From contig NW_015622542.1 in the NCBI RefSeq assembly GCF_000835495.1, positions 6,346,485 through 6,410,484 on the forward strand: DNA of 64,000 nucleotides. The letters run 5' to 3'. The notes under the pieces were generated by a model. The model searched no databases. It had not been told where the DNA came from and saw nothing but the letters and a program-made list of their open reading frames with translations. Below, piece by piece: positions 10,922-21,373 of the stretch (position 1 is the stretch's first letter; each line of letters begins with the position of its first letter). The DNA is from Cladophialophora immunda (taxonomy: Eukaryota > Ascomycota > Eurotiomycetes > Chaetothyriales > Herpotrichiellaceae). The position numbers were made by a program, and so were the translations under genes.

Positions 10922-12428
10922 ATGCCTTCCGACGATCATCCCATAGGCCTCCGCTGGCGAGCAAGCACTCTTTTCATCATCTCCACAGTGGCCATCGGTC
11001 TTTTCACCGACCTTTTTCTCTATGGACTTGTCGTCCCTGTACTCCCCTTCATGCTCGAAGAGCGTATACATCTCCCTGAGGACAAAATTCAATCCTGGGT
11101 GTCTGGGCTTCTGGCCGCCTATGCTGGCGCTAGTGTCGTCTTCTCCATCCCCGTGGGCATTGTCGCCGACCGCACCAATGCTCGACGGACACCCTTTCTT
11201 TGTGGACTTGCCGCGTTACTCGCCGCTACCATCATGCTAGCTCTGGGTCAGAATATCCCTGCGCTTATTGTAGCCAGGCTTCTGCAAGGGACCAGTGCCG
11301 CTGTTGTCTGGACCGTGGGTTTGGCCATGGTACTAGATACCGTGGGCCCTCAGAACCTTGGCAAAGTAATTGGAACGGTGAGTGTGCTGGCTGGATTGCT
11401 ACGGGAACATGGTCTCATGCGGGCTGCAGATTTTCTCCTTCATATCGGTCGGCGAGCTGGCGGCTCCTGTTCTCGGAGGAGTCCTATACCGCAAGACCGG
11501 CTATGGGGGAGTGTTTGGGTTAGGTGCAGCATTCTTAGGCGTCGACTTCATCATGCGGATCCTGGTGATTGAGAAGAAAGTCGCAGTGAAATACGACAAA
11601 TCCCTTGCAGAAATTCAAAACCCCCGTGACGCCGAAGCGCGAGCGGAAGGAATGGATAGCGGAGACGATCGCAGCGAAGAGGAACCTCTGTTGCCAAAGA
11701 AGGGGGAAGATAACTACCGCATCCCAGAAGGTCAAAACAGACTGATCCGAACTCTGCCCATCCTCTACTGCCTATCCGACCCCCGGCTTCTCGTTGCTCT
11801 GCTCCTTGCATTCGTCCAAGCGGCCCTCCTCGCCACCTTCGACGCCACGATTCCCACCGAGGCCCAAACACTGTTCGAATTCGATTCCTTACAAGCCGGT
11901 CTCCTCTTCATCGGCCTTGACATTCCATACCTCCTACTCGGTCCCATAGCCGGCTGGGCTGTCGACAAATATGGCACCAAACCAGCTGCGGTCCTCGGTT
12001 TCGGCTACCTCGTCCCGACCCTGGTACTGCTCCGCCTGCCCTCATCACAAATCGCACCTTCCCGTACCGCCAACGTCGTCTTATACTCGGCGCTTCTCGC
12101 CCTCAATGGAATCGGCCTCGCGATCATCGGGTCCCCGTCCATTGTCGAGGCCTCGGACGTCGTGCAAAAGTACGACAAGGCCAACCCGGGCCTCTTTGGC
12201 GAGAACGGGCCCTACGCTCAACTTTACGGCTTCAACTCCCTGGTGTTCTCCGCCGGGTTGACCATCGGACCCATCTTGAGCGGGACCTTGAGAGACAGGA
12301 TAGGGTATGCGAACATGAACGTGGTGGTTGCATGCATTGCGGGCATCACGGCCGTCTTGAGCTTCCTGTATGTTGGCGGCCGGCCGAGGATGTTGAAGAA
12401 GAACAAGAGACAGCTGGGTGAGAGATAG
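10922..12428 (+). CDS. MFS transporter, DHA1 / vesicular amine transporter type
   Basis: Proton-coupled membrane transporter of the major facilitator superfamily, 484 aa, exons 10922-11377 and 11430-12428 with a GTGAGT...GCAG intron. I chose ATG 10922 (context CACAACATGCC) because it lies about 15 residues before TM1. Twelve hydrophobic segments are visible in two sets of six. The loop between TM2 and TM3 holds the motif A relative GIVADRTNARR, and LVVPVLPFML follows TM1 as in drug:H+ antiporters. The long central loop is acidic and contains EEEPLLP, which fits an acidic dileucine sorting signal, so a vacuolar or endosomal location is possible. Substrate cannot be read from sequence. It is convergent with the Clr5 gene. 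Confidence 0.88.
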
Positions 12429-13013
12429 AGTCTTCCCAATGACTCGGGTAAAGTCGAGCGGACACAGACCATGGATTGAAAAATATTCTCTCTTTGTTTT
12501 AGAAGTCTATACTTTAGAAGACGGCGTTCTTTGAGGCTTCCAATACATATTATTCTTTTTTGGGACGTTCATGGGAGCCACCCGACGCAAGTTTTAGAAC
12601 GCGTCGGGTCATTTTTTTTCTACGCTCCCAGGTGCCCGTGTTCCTCGCCTGGTATAGACTATGCAGGCTCGGTGTCTAATAAAAGGCCCTGTCCAACCAA
12701 GCCGGGCTTCCATTTATATGAGTGAGTAGCTCGAACGGAAGATTCGTTCTAGCTCGCCCAGAAAAGATCGTGCCAAGTGAGCGCCTCTGCAAGTTGCGCT
12801 ATAACTCGGCCCCGAGAGTCCGGGGCTCGGGGCTCCTTTGGTTCAATCGAGAACATCATCAACATCACATAGACCTCTCACCTCCAGGGATGTTTGTGAT
12901 TCATGGTCTCAACCACGGCACTCGACTTGTCGGAAGACGGGTCCCACCCACTGGAGCAAGGGCACCCAGACCCAGCCATGGCATGGCGCAATCACAATTG
13001 TTTCTTCTGCGAT
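12429..13013. other. Convergent intergenic region
   Basis: 585 bp lie between the MFS and Clr5 gene 3' ends. It holds the nested inverted repeat at 12572-12630, listed separately. No gene is supported. Confidence 0.5.
12572..12630. repeat. Nested inverted repeat with T8 tract
   Basis: An inner perfect 9-bp inverted repeat, ACCCGACGC (12580-12588) and GCGTCGGGT (12601-12609), has a 12-nt loop. It sits inside an outer perfect 7-bp repeat, TGGGAGC (12572-12578) and GCTCCCA (12624-12630). A run of eight T lies between the right arms. The whole could fold as a stem with a T-rich bulge. It is about 145 bp past the transporter stop codon, so it may lie in or just after its 3' UTR. Function unknown. 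Confidence 0.6.
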
Positions 13014-15407
13014 TCAAGGTTCCAGGAAGTCCCAGTCACGTTCACTTTGTGGAATTCCTGAGACCGTCGTTGCCACCGTTAGACAGACGTCCATGCCTCC
13101 GCTCACGAAGGGCTGTTGGGCGAGGTGCATCCCATTAGGCTGAGGCATTTCCAAGCCGGCGTTGCAGATCTGGGAAGGGTAAAGGGCCTCAGCGACTCGG
13201 AAGGGAAGAGCCCCCTCTTCCTTTTTGGTTCTGTGCAGACCGAATCGGAGCCACTGGAACGGCGGCCGAGGTGGCGGCGGCTCTCCCCTCCGAATACACC
13301 ACTCGACCTCCTGTTCCCAGTAATGCCACCGTAACAACTCGTCCATGAGGGCCTCCGAATGTGCGAACTGGCCTGTCGCCTGCAAAATGGAAGCGAGTGG
13401 CCAGGCAGCCCACCAAATGATGAGGTTGTGAACACCGTGGATCAGGACGCGGATATCCAGAACTTTGCGGAGTTGTTTCTCCGCGTTGAGAGGGTCTTGC
13501 AGATGGTAAAGGAGCATTGCATGTCGAGATAGTAGGGTTGAACGAAACAGTTGGAGAACAGGTCCGTGGGCTTCGACATGGGTTTGGTCTTCTTCCAGGA
13601 GTTGTGTTGCACTCATTGCTCTACGGTAGCATCGCACTGCGGCTTCGGTACGACCAATATGTGCATAAGCTCTAGCAGCGATGGACAAACAGTTAATGGT
13701 CAGGAGATCGTGACGACCCATTGTCCGCTCACATACTGGGAGGCTGTTGATCAATAGTCTCAATGCTGCATGGTAATCGCCCTTCCAGATTGAGTGCCAT
13801 GCGTAGAGGTAGCCACTGACGAAGAAGTTTGGGTGTTCTCTGCCCCAAATTTGTCCGATTTGCGTGTGTGATCGTCCTAGTGACTCGCCGTGCAGGTCCA
13901 TCTCTTCAAGATCATTACTGGCCCACGCAAGAGCGTACCGGAAGGGTACCTCGTATGTGTAGCTCTTTCGCATGGCAGGCTGGGAGCTGATAATATCACA
14001 ACTGGCAGAAAGAAAATCCGCCAGTTGCTCCATCCGTTGAGTCTGTCCTAGCACGAGCATAGTCCAGCTGAGACATGGAAGGATGAACTCATTGTTGTGC
14101 TGCAAAGCATATTGCAGGATATCCATGGACTGAGACTTACGGTATTCGAGGATGTCTTCCTGCAAATTCTCGGAAAAACACTGCAAATAATATGGAGCGG
14201 CCCATTGACTGGCGCTTAGTTTACGGTCTTCCTCGCTAGTGTCCTGAAATGAACACACAGGGTGCACGTAGGCTGAATACACGGGTGGCTCATACTTGAT
14301 GCCCTTACAGAGCGTTCCGATTGATTCGCTGAAGTCGTAGCTTTGGTGGGAATGTGGTGGTTGACATGAACGGCATGCATTGGGGTTGAAGATGGTCTCG
14401 GGGGGTGTGGCAAGCACAACCAAGGTTGCTGTCGAAGATACCGAGCAGCTCGAATATGGAGGGGAATAGACCTTGTCTTCGATTGGAAATGTCTCAGCGG
14501 GTGGGCTCAGCAGCATATGAGATGGATCCAATGGGAAAGATGTGTTGTTGCCATCGGCCATGTTTCTCACGGGCTCTGGCCACGAAAGCTCGTTACAGGG
14601 AATTGGCTCAAGTGACGATACCTGACAGTCAGTCGTCGCCACGGTCCCATTCGGGGGTAAGACTCTTTCCGGACTGCCGGCACTGGGTGGTGTGTGTGGC
14701 TTTGGAGAAATCTTCGGAGGCGATGGAGTTCGGGATTTCGGTTCGTCTGGAGATACGGCGCAGATGTGCACAGGTTCAAGCTCTGAGGGTGGAGAGTCCT
14801 TATCATCTTGTCGATTCAGAATTAATGTAAGACCACCGCCGCCACTCGCGAGTATGTCTCTATTTCGCGAAGGGCATGTCCGGTGTGGTAGACCGTGCAG
14901 ATTTGCGTGCCATTGCAGAGGTGGTCCGTACAGCTGGATTTTTCCGGCGTGATCGTGGTGTATTATCAGATCTTTGTCTTTCCAGGAGATGCCAGCACTT
15001 CTCAAAGTGTACTCGGCTTCGCAAAGTGATGGGAGCTTGAAGGACTCTCGCTGTGATAGGTGTCTTTTCCTGACCCTTTCGCACTCTTTCTTGACCTTCT
15101 GGGCGTTATAAGTCACTCGTTCCTCCCTTTTAGGGACCTCGAAAACAGCCTCACCGCCGCGAGCCTTCCATGATTCCGCCACCACCAACATAGCGAGGTA
15201 ATGCTGGTGGGGAGTTTTTTTGCGTTCATATTTCCATTCACTCAGCCTGTTTTTGATCTGCCTCTCGCTCACAAAGAGGCTGCGAAGACGAAGCTGCTTT
15301 TGGATGTATTCGCAAGTTTGATTCTCCTTCAGATACCACTTGCGGATTTCGGGCTTGAGAGCCTCCCATGTCTCCCTGGGAGGCTGCGGCGAGCGATCGC
15401 CTACCAT
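13014..15407 (-). CDS. Clr5-domain protein with C-terminal TPR-like repeats
   Basis: Single-exon gene of 797 aa. Residues about 11-65 form a Clr5 domain (TWEALKPEIRKWYLKE, QIKNRLSEWKYERK), named after S. pombe Clr5 and common at the N-terminus of large fungal proteins; a DNA- or chromatin-associated role is inferred. The middle (about 195-350) is P/S/T-rich and probably disordered. The C-terminal half is helical with repeats such as TINCLSIAARAYAHIGRTEAAVR and a following LRKVLDIR segment, resembling TPR arrays in fungal regulators. ATG 15407 is the first in frame and the Clr5 domain follows directly. Upstream lies the 6-kb gene-free region, as often seen for regulatory genes. Target genes are unknown. 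Confidence 0.85.
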   Translation of the reverse strand: MVGDRSPQPPRETWEALKPEIRKWYLKENQTCEYIQKQLRLRSLFVSERQIKNRLSEWKYERKKTPHQHYLAMLVVAESWKARGGEAVFEVPKREERVTYNAQKVKKECERVRKRHLSQRESFKLPSLCEAEYTLRSAGISWKDKDLIIHHDHAGKIQLYGPPLQWHANLHGLPHRTCPSRNRDILASGGGGLTLILNRQDDKDSPPSELEPVHICAVSPDEPKSRTPSPPKISPKPHTPPSAGSPERVLPPNGTVATTDCQVSSLEPIPCNELSWPEPVRNMADGNNTSFPLDPSHMLLSPPAETFPIEDKVYSPPYSSCSVSSTATLVVLATPPETIFNPNACRSCQPPHSHQSYDFSESIGTLCKGIKYEPPVYSAYVHPVCSFQDTSEEDRKLSASQWAAPYYLQCFSENLQEDILEYRKSQSMDILQYALQHNNEFILPCLSWTMLVLGQTQRMEQLADFLSASCDIISSQPAMRKSYTYEVPFRYALAWASNDLEEMDLHGESLGRSHTQIGQIWGREHPNFFVSGYLYAWHSIWKGDYHAALRLLINSLPVCERTMGRHDLLTINCLSIAARAYAHIGRTEAAVRCYRRAMSATQLLEEDQTHVEAHGPVLQLFRSTLLSRHAMLLYHLQDPLNAEKQLRKVLDIRVLIHGVHNLIIWWAAWPLASILQATGQFAHSEALMDELLRWHYWEQEVEWCIRRGEPPPPRPPFQWLRFGLHRTKKEEGALPFRVAEALYPSQICNAGLEMPQPNGMHLAQQPFVSGGMDVCLTVATTVSGIPQSERDWDFLEP

Positions 15408-15867
15408 TGGACGTTGCAGAGCTTTTTGAGATCCAGCTAGGAGGTATCATGGGGAGTATGATAAAGGTCACCACTTGAATGTTGAGAAATTGTGCGACGA
15501 CACACTTCCCTTTGGCGGCGGCGTTAGGCAGATCGGGAGAACTCGCAGTAGCGGCAGCGATCAGAAGTGTCCGACAGGCACACGACTGTGCAGGTCAGGA
15601 TCTGGAGAGTTCAAGTCCTGCTATTCGTCAGGTAAACCGACTCTTTTTGGCAAATGTCATGATTGAAATGGCCGACACTCGGGAAGATGATTGGTTGGCA
15701 CTCACTTCGACGAACGCGAATGGCATTGGCGGCGATGGGTCCAAGGCGTGGTGTTTGGAAACACCAGTGACGTCTGAAAGCTCCCTGTCTTCCTCTTGCT
15801 TGCCTCCCTCCCTCTCTCTCTCTTGATCTTTGTCTCTCCTCCACCTTTTCGCTTGGTTGGCTGTATG

Positions 15868-15895
15868 GTTGTGTGTGTGTGTGTGTGTGTGTGTG
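15868..15895. repeat. (GT)n microsatellite
   Basis: About thirteen GT units in a row near 15870-15894, ending GTGCGTCAG. Simple sequence repeat about 460 bp upstream of the Clr5 gene start, likely length-polymorphic. Confidence 0.85.
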
Positions 15896-17924
15896 CGTCA
15901 GTCGGTTCCGCAGACCTGCAAGAGAAATCTGACCTGTCAGAAAATGCTGCAGAAGAGTGACCAGGGTGCAAAAGTCTGGCACAACGACCAGTGGGATGGG
16001 AACAGGATAGGGAAACGGGGCTGGAGTCCAGCGAGCTTCCTCGTGATGGCACAAGGCCAGCTTGCCAGCTTTGGATTGGATCACTGGGAGAATGGAATGT
16101 TGAGTAACTTGCCCTTACCACCCCGGCATCCTGTTCCCGAGCCAGATGATCGTAGGTGAGGGCGTGAGGGTGTTCACCACCGGACTGGTTCCACCGTAGC
16201 AGCGTGAAGGCGACACCTTTGGTGGCCAAAGGGGCAGGAGCAGAGAGAGGATGTCAAGGCCGGAGGTTGGAGGGGGGAAAAAGTGACAGGTCATTTCTGC
16301 CCACTGCTGGCCGAATGTTCGTCCTTTGCCCACTGGCATGAGGCCTGCATGTTGCACAGACCCATGCAGCCTCAACTTCGCGGTCGAGTCACATAATCCG
16401 TTTCCTCGTCTGCATCGATTGTGCATGGCGCCTTGACACCTGGTGGAATGATGGCTCGATGGCTCAACGGCACCAACGGGGTCTCGGCCAATGACGAACA
16501 GCCAGAGCTTAGTTTGCTGGCGTTGCTAGTTGACTTCTGCAGCTCCCCCAGCTAGCTTCCCAGCAGCGCAAGGGGCTCCCTGGTAGCCAGCCACGACAGC
16601 CAAAGAATCATGCCTCTACCAAACGTTGTTTCAGCCTGCAGGTAGGTGGACAAACAGAGCGAGAGAATGCATCCTCTTCCCTCGCCTCGGGAGCGCTTAT
16701 TGTCTTGAATTTGACCTCCTCCTCCAGGTTGGGCATCGTCTCCCCCCTGGGCAGCTGGTTGGCTGCCTGAAGAATGAGGCCGTTAGCCTCGCCAACGCAC
16801 CGATGCCTGCGCCCTTCGTTTTCTTCACCCCCCACGATTCGACCTGACTCGACTCCTTTCGACTCCTTTCGACTTCTACCGTGGCTCACTCAGAAAGCAC
16901 CGCTACTACTCTCTCGCATGACCCCCCCTCGCTTCCAGGAATTGGGCCTCCTCCATGTGTGGCCACCCCCCAGGTAGTTGGCCTGCTCTGTCGAAGGACG
17001 GTCACAGCATCATGGATTCTGGCTGAGACTCTACTGTTCCTGGTAAATCCCCGGCCTTGCAGTTCCAGCTTTGATCCACGCCTCCCCCGGTTATCCACCG
17101 GATCCAAGGACTTGAATCCTGCTACCATTATCTCCTATCCTTTTCGAGGAAACAAGGCCTTGTCATTCTATCAATTCACCCTGAATGCTGCTTTCTTTCG
17201 GCCACACCTTCCGATGAAATGCCCCTGTGCCAGAATGCATTCTTTAGCTAGAGCGAGTCATTGGAAGGTTTCAAAACCTGTCATAATCCGCAGGTGCGGT
17301 GCGGTGCGAATGGCGGTTCCACATAATCTGGCAGAAACGTCTCGTCACGGCTCTCTACTCACTTTGGGCGCCGCCCATCGTTGCGCCAGCCTGTCCCTGC
17401 CGATGATCTGGATAGATTGCATTATACATCGGTTGAACTGTGCATCTCCAGCGTCCGCGATGGAGCATTTTACCTGGGTACCGGCCGCGTGGGCCGATTG
17501 GGTGTTGCCGGTGATGAATGGCTTCATGGAAAGCAAGCCATGCCTCACTGCCATAGTTTCGTGTCGATGCCCAACAAGAACCCTGCAATCACAAGACTCA
17601 TAGATGGGGCAAAAAGGTTTAGACTCGGGTTTAAATGACATTTGTGTATTCATTCGTAGCTGCTTTCACCAAGATCCTGTGCCTCCTGTCTGGAATAAGT
17701 GCATGTCCTTTGCTCCTGCCGACAACCCCTGGATCGTCGGTTATGCGGCCTACTCTTCCCACGATAGGCCGCTTTGATTTCAATCAGGGACCGTTTCCCT
17801 CAAGATTCTTGTCGGATACTCGCAGGCCCTCTTGCTCTCAATCACGGCGAGCAACGAGAGACATGCGAAACCGCCCAAGAGTTCACGATACTCCAGGTAT
17901 TGATGGCTCTCCTGAAGGTTTTGG

Positions 17925-18010
17925 AGGAGGTTTTGGGGGAGATTTCGGTTGAGGTTTCGAGGGACGTTGGGGTTGGGGTTGAGGTTGAGGTTGGGTTTGA
18001 GACTGCTGTT
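17925..18010 (+). repeat. G-rich GGTTGA/GGGGTT degenerate repeat
   Basis: Degenerate hexamer-like repeats of GGTTGAG, GGGGTT and GGAGGTTTT type. At 17961-17995 the order is GGG, GGGG, GGGG, then GGG, with short T/A-containing spacers, which fits a loose G-quadruplex pattern on the plus strand. No coding sense in any frame. Confidence 0.6.
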
Positions 18011-21000
18011 GAGGACGATCTGAGCCTGTGCGGCGCACACTGCCTAGATCGCTAAATCTTTCATTGTGATTGTCTGCTTCTGGGTTAGCTTTTGTTACCG
18101 ACAGCGACAATGGTGTCGCGGATTTTACCATTTGGTAGGTTGTGTTTGCCATTACCAGCGAGTGCGGCTTGATATCCGACGGCTTCAAAGGGTGGTCAGC
18201 AGGTTGAGGTAGTACCACTATGTAGTTCTAAAGCCAAACTGTGTCGTGCATGTCTGGGTTGCACAAACCTGGGGCCAATGGTCGATCCCTCCTATACATG
18301 ATGAGAGATGGATCTGAGTCCTAGCCTTGCAAGACCCGTGATCCTAGAGATAGGTGGCCAATATGCTGAAGTTTGAAAGAGTTTGAGCCAAATGTCCCAA
18401 TTGACAGAAGAGCCAAAAGCCTGAAAGGAACTGAGGAGGACGGAGGAGGGGATGTCAGCTTTAAAACGGGGCCTGTGGCATTCCCACTCACTGGTCTTGA
18501 CTCACTGGTCTGCCAGCGCCTGTCTGCCATTCTAGGGCATCGCTTTAGCGTAGGGAATCGCCAAACCAAAGCGTCTTGCAGGGGTTCTGTCATTGTGCAT
18601 TCAGTCCTCGCTGGTTCTTGATCAATGATACCCTGGGGGCAATGAGTAGCTGTCGGTAGTCGTGGTGGATGCGAAGACTGACGAGTCAGAGGGAATCTGT
18701 GACCCGGTCCACGACTGGTAAGTTTGTGCTTTCGTCCAATCTTGTCTCTCAGTGGCTGCGGATGGCGGAAGCGTTACAGCTTTTGCTGCGATATTCTCAC
18801 TATCAGCGCCATTCAGATCCGGTGGCCCTCCCCAGTGCATGTGCCCAGTGCCTAGAGCAAGGACGGTCCTGCCGTCTCGGCAAGTGAACGGCAACGGTGT
18901 CGAAGAGACGAGTCTGACCCCAAGAGTCCTTGTTCGTACGTAATCGCCCCCAGCCAAAGTCTCATTGACATTTTCTGAAGCTCCTTGGACAAGGACGTCG
19001 GCCAAATCTAGGCCGCAGAGCCGCAATAATCGCCCCGGTTGGACGTCGCGTCGGTCTCATTCCACGACACCCATATCGCGTATCGCAGAACACAGGACAA
19101 CCACGGACTGCTGAGCAGATATCGAGTCCCTTGATTATGATTTTTCCATGCAGAGAGTCAGTCTCATCGACAGATCATCTCGAAATCTTCAATATCTTGA
19201 GCTGTCCTCTCAGCCCACATCCTTCGATGCTGGTGTGCTGGGACAGTCAGGGAAAGGTCGCATACAACATGCTGAAAGATCTCCTGAGCTCAACGAAAAC
19301 ATATCGATGGGAAAAAGTTTGTGAAGCGAATTCTGTAATCACAAAAATGTGTCGCGAACAGAATGTCGGTGCTCAAAATGCTCATGTCGACTGTTGAGAT
19401 TCATCATTGACCTGGATTGCAGCATCAGCTGAATTGCACAGACCCAGAATCATACTTTGGCCAGAATAGCGTTCAGTCCTGATTGCAGAGGCAGTGCTAC
19501 CATTGTCATTGTCTTTTGTCCGTGGACGTTCTTCAAAGGGAGTCATCGTGCGGCCTTTCCTGCCCACTGAGGCGTGGCTTCCTGAGGGCAGACCACCCGC
19601 AATCAGGGCACACAGGGTGCTGGGAATGCCCGGAAGCGACGCAGAAACATCCTCACCCCGTGGAACAATAAGGGAGAAAGAAAAGAGCGCAGGAAGAGCG
19701 AGGAATGAAGATGAAATAGAGTTGGCCGGCCGCGGATCTTGCGTACGGGCGACGGAAGTGACCGAGAATCTGGGTGGCACTCGCCTTGGGGGAACTGGCA
19801 ACAGGGACGCAGGGAAACTAGAGGCAAGAGCTAAACGGTCCATCTGCAGGCCTCACTCCTGTTTCTCCATGCCCTGCGGCAGCCTGACAAGCCACCTACA
19901 ACGCATTGCGAGCTCCAGTCCATGGCACCAGGTCCCCCCTCCCCTCGATCTTGGCCTTCTACAAAGGCGACGCTTGCCTCGACGATCCCTTTCCTCCCCA
20001 CGTCCGGCTGGTGTTGCAGGGCGATGCATGAGTGCTTACGGCCCCAGGAAGCGGCCTCACAGTTTGCTGTGGGACGAGAGACACATGTCATAGCTCGACG
20101 GGAGTGACGGCTTCTGCGTCTAGTGCCCAACAGATGCTCCGGGGGTAACGCAAGAGTTGCACCATGCGCACGAACGAAGCCAAAATGGGGTAAACGTCGG
20201 CGTCAAGTTCAATTACCTACAGCCAGTTTGCAGCCACACCATATCATGTGAAACGAGCAAGATCTACTGGTCACTTTCTGATCCAACTCGCCGACTTGGG
20301 AACTCTGCCAGGGTCCGGTAACCAACATGGGGGGTCTCGATATTCGATGAAGCCGGTCAAGATAGCTGCGAGCTACGCCAACCGACTTGAAAGCTTCATC
20401 TGCACCCTGCGGGAGCTGCAACGAAGCTGTACCTGGCTCTTTTGGTCTGCATCTCGTGCAGACGACCGGTGCTGCATAACTCGAGTTGGAAGAGGCGGTC
20501 ACCAGCCCTCGCCTATGAAATACGCCCGCGTCAGGATTCTCGATGCCCCAGAGACCACCCCCCAAAGCACTAATTAGGCGATGAGGCGTGAGACAAGATG
20601 CCGGATGGAGTTTTCGCCTGCAATCAGCACATGCATCCTGGTCTCAACGCACGGATTGGCCTACACCCGTCAATGCCAACATCGGCTGTTGGCGCTTAAC
20701 ACTGCCTGACCTCAACTTCCTTCGCACCGGTCTCTCCAGAAGCATGCTAATGCAGCGGTCCTCTCCCCATCCACAATATCATCAAATCCAAACTCTCAGA
20801 TCTTCTGCAGTACTCTGCCAGCAAGGCCACGTCACAACAAACGTCCCCCTTTAGGGACATTGGTGGCGCCTGGACCCTCGGGGAAATTTGACGTGTTGGC
20901 CTGAAAGTACTTGTGGCCTCCATAGGCTTCCAGTTCCCCGGCGTGCAGCGACTGGCGCCGCAAGGATGAGTTGGTTTGCAAAGAGTGGACCGAACATGTC

Positions 21001-21373
21001 TTCTGAGTCATTGATGATATGGCCATCCCTGTCCCGCGACAAGGTCCCTACTGGGTTGGGCACACCTCGAAGCAAGCGGGATAACTGTTTATTGCTCCTT
21101 CTGGAAACACTCGGCGGACGGTGGCGGGCCATGGACATGCATCATGTGCATCCTTCCAGCAGCCCTGAACCCTAATTTACACGGGCTCAGCCAGGTGGAA
21201 GAGCTCGTTACTTTGCCGACATTTCATTATCATCTTGTCCCTTCACTTCACCCTGCATGAGATCGTGCGATCATACACATTCTATTAGTACGTTGGCACA
21301 AGAAAACCGCTGAGCCCTGCGGTACATGTTTTTGGCTTCTACTTTGGGTTGTGTGCATTCGCTACGAACTAGG

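Larger units (their letters stand above)
15408..21373. other. 6-kb gene-free region between Clr5 gene and orc4
   Basis: Neither strand shows a frame with family-like sequence, conserved splice structure or clear codon bias across 5966 bp. The longest frames (for example 16881-17603 and 19494-20093) are S/P/R/C-rich and unconvincing. It contains a (GT)n run near 15868-15895 and a G-rich repeat near 17925-18010. It is not AT-rich, so RIP-degraded transposon DNA is unlikely. It lies 5' of the Clr5 gene and 3' of orc4, so it may be a long promoter or hold non-coding transcripts. Confidence 0.5.

Noticed and set aside
16881..17603. 240-codon frame in the 6-kb desert
   Set aside because: Random-looking, cysteine- and serine-rich sequence without introns, domains or a conserved start.
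19494..20093. 199-codon plus-strand frame in the 6-kb desert
   Set aside because: No recognisable motif; basic, low-information sequence from GC-rich DNA.
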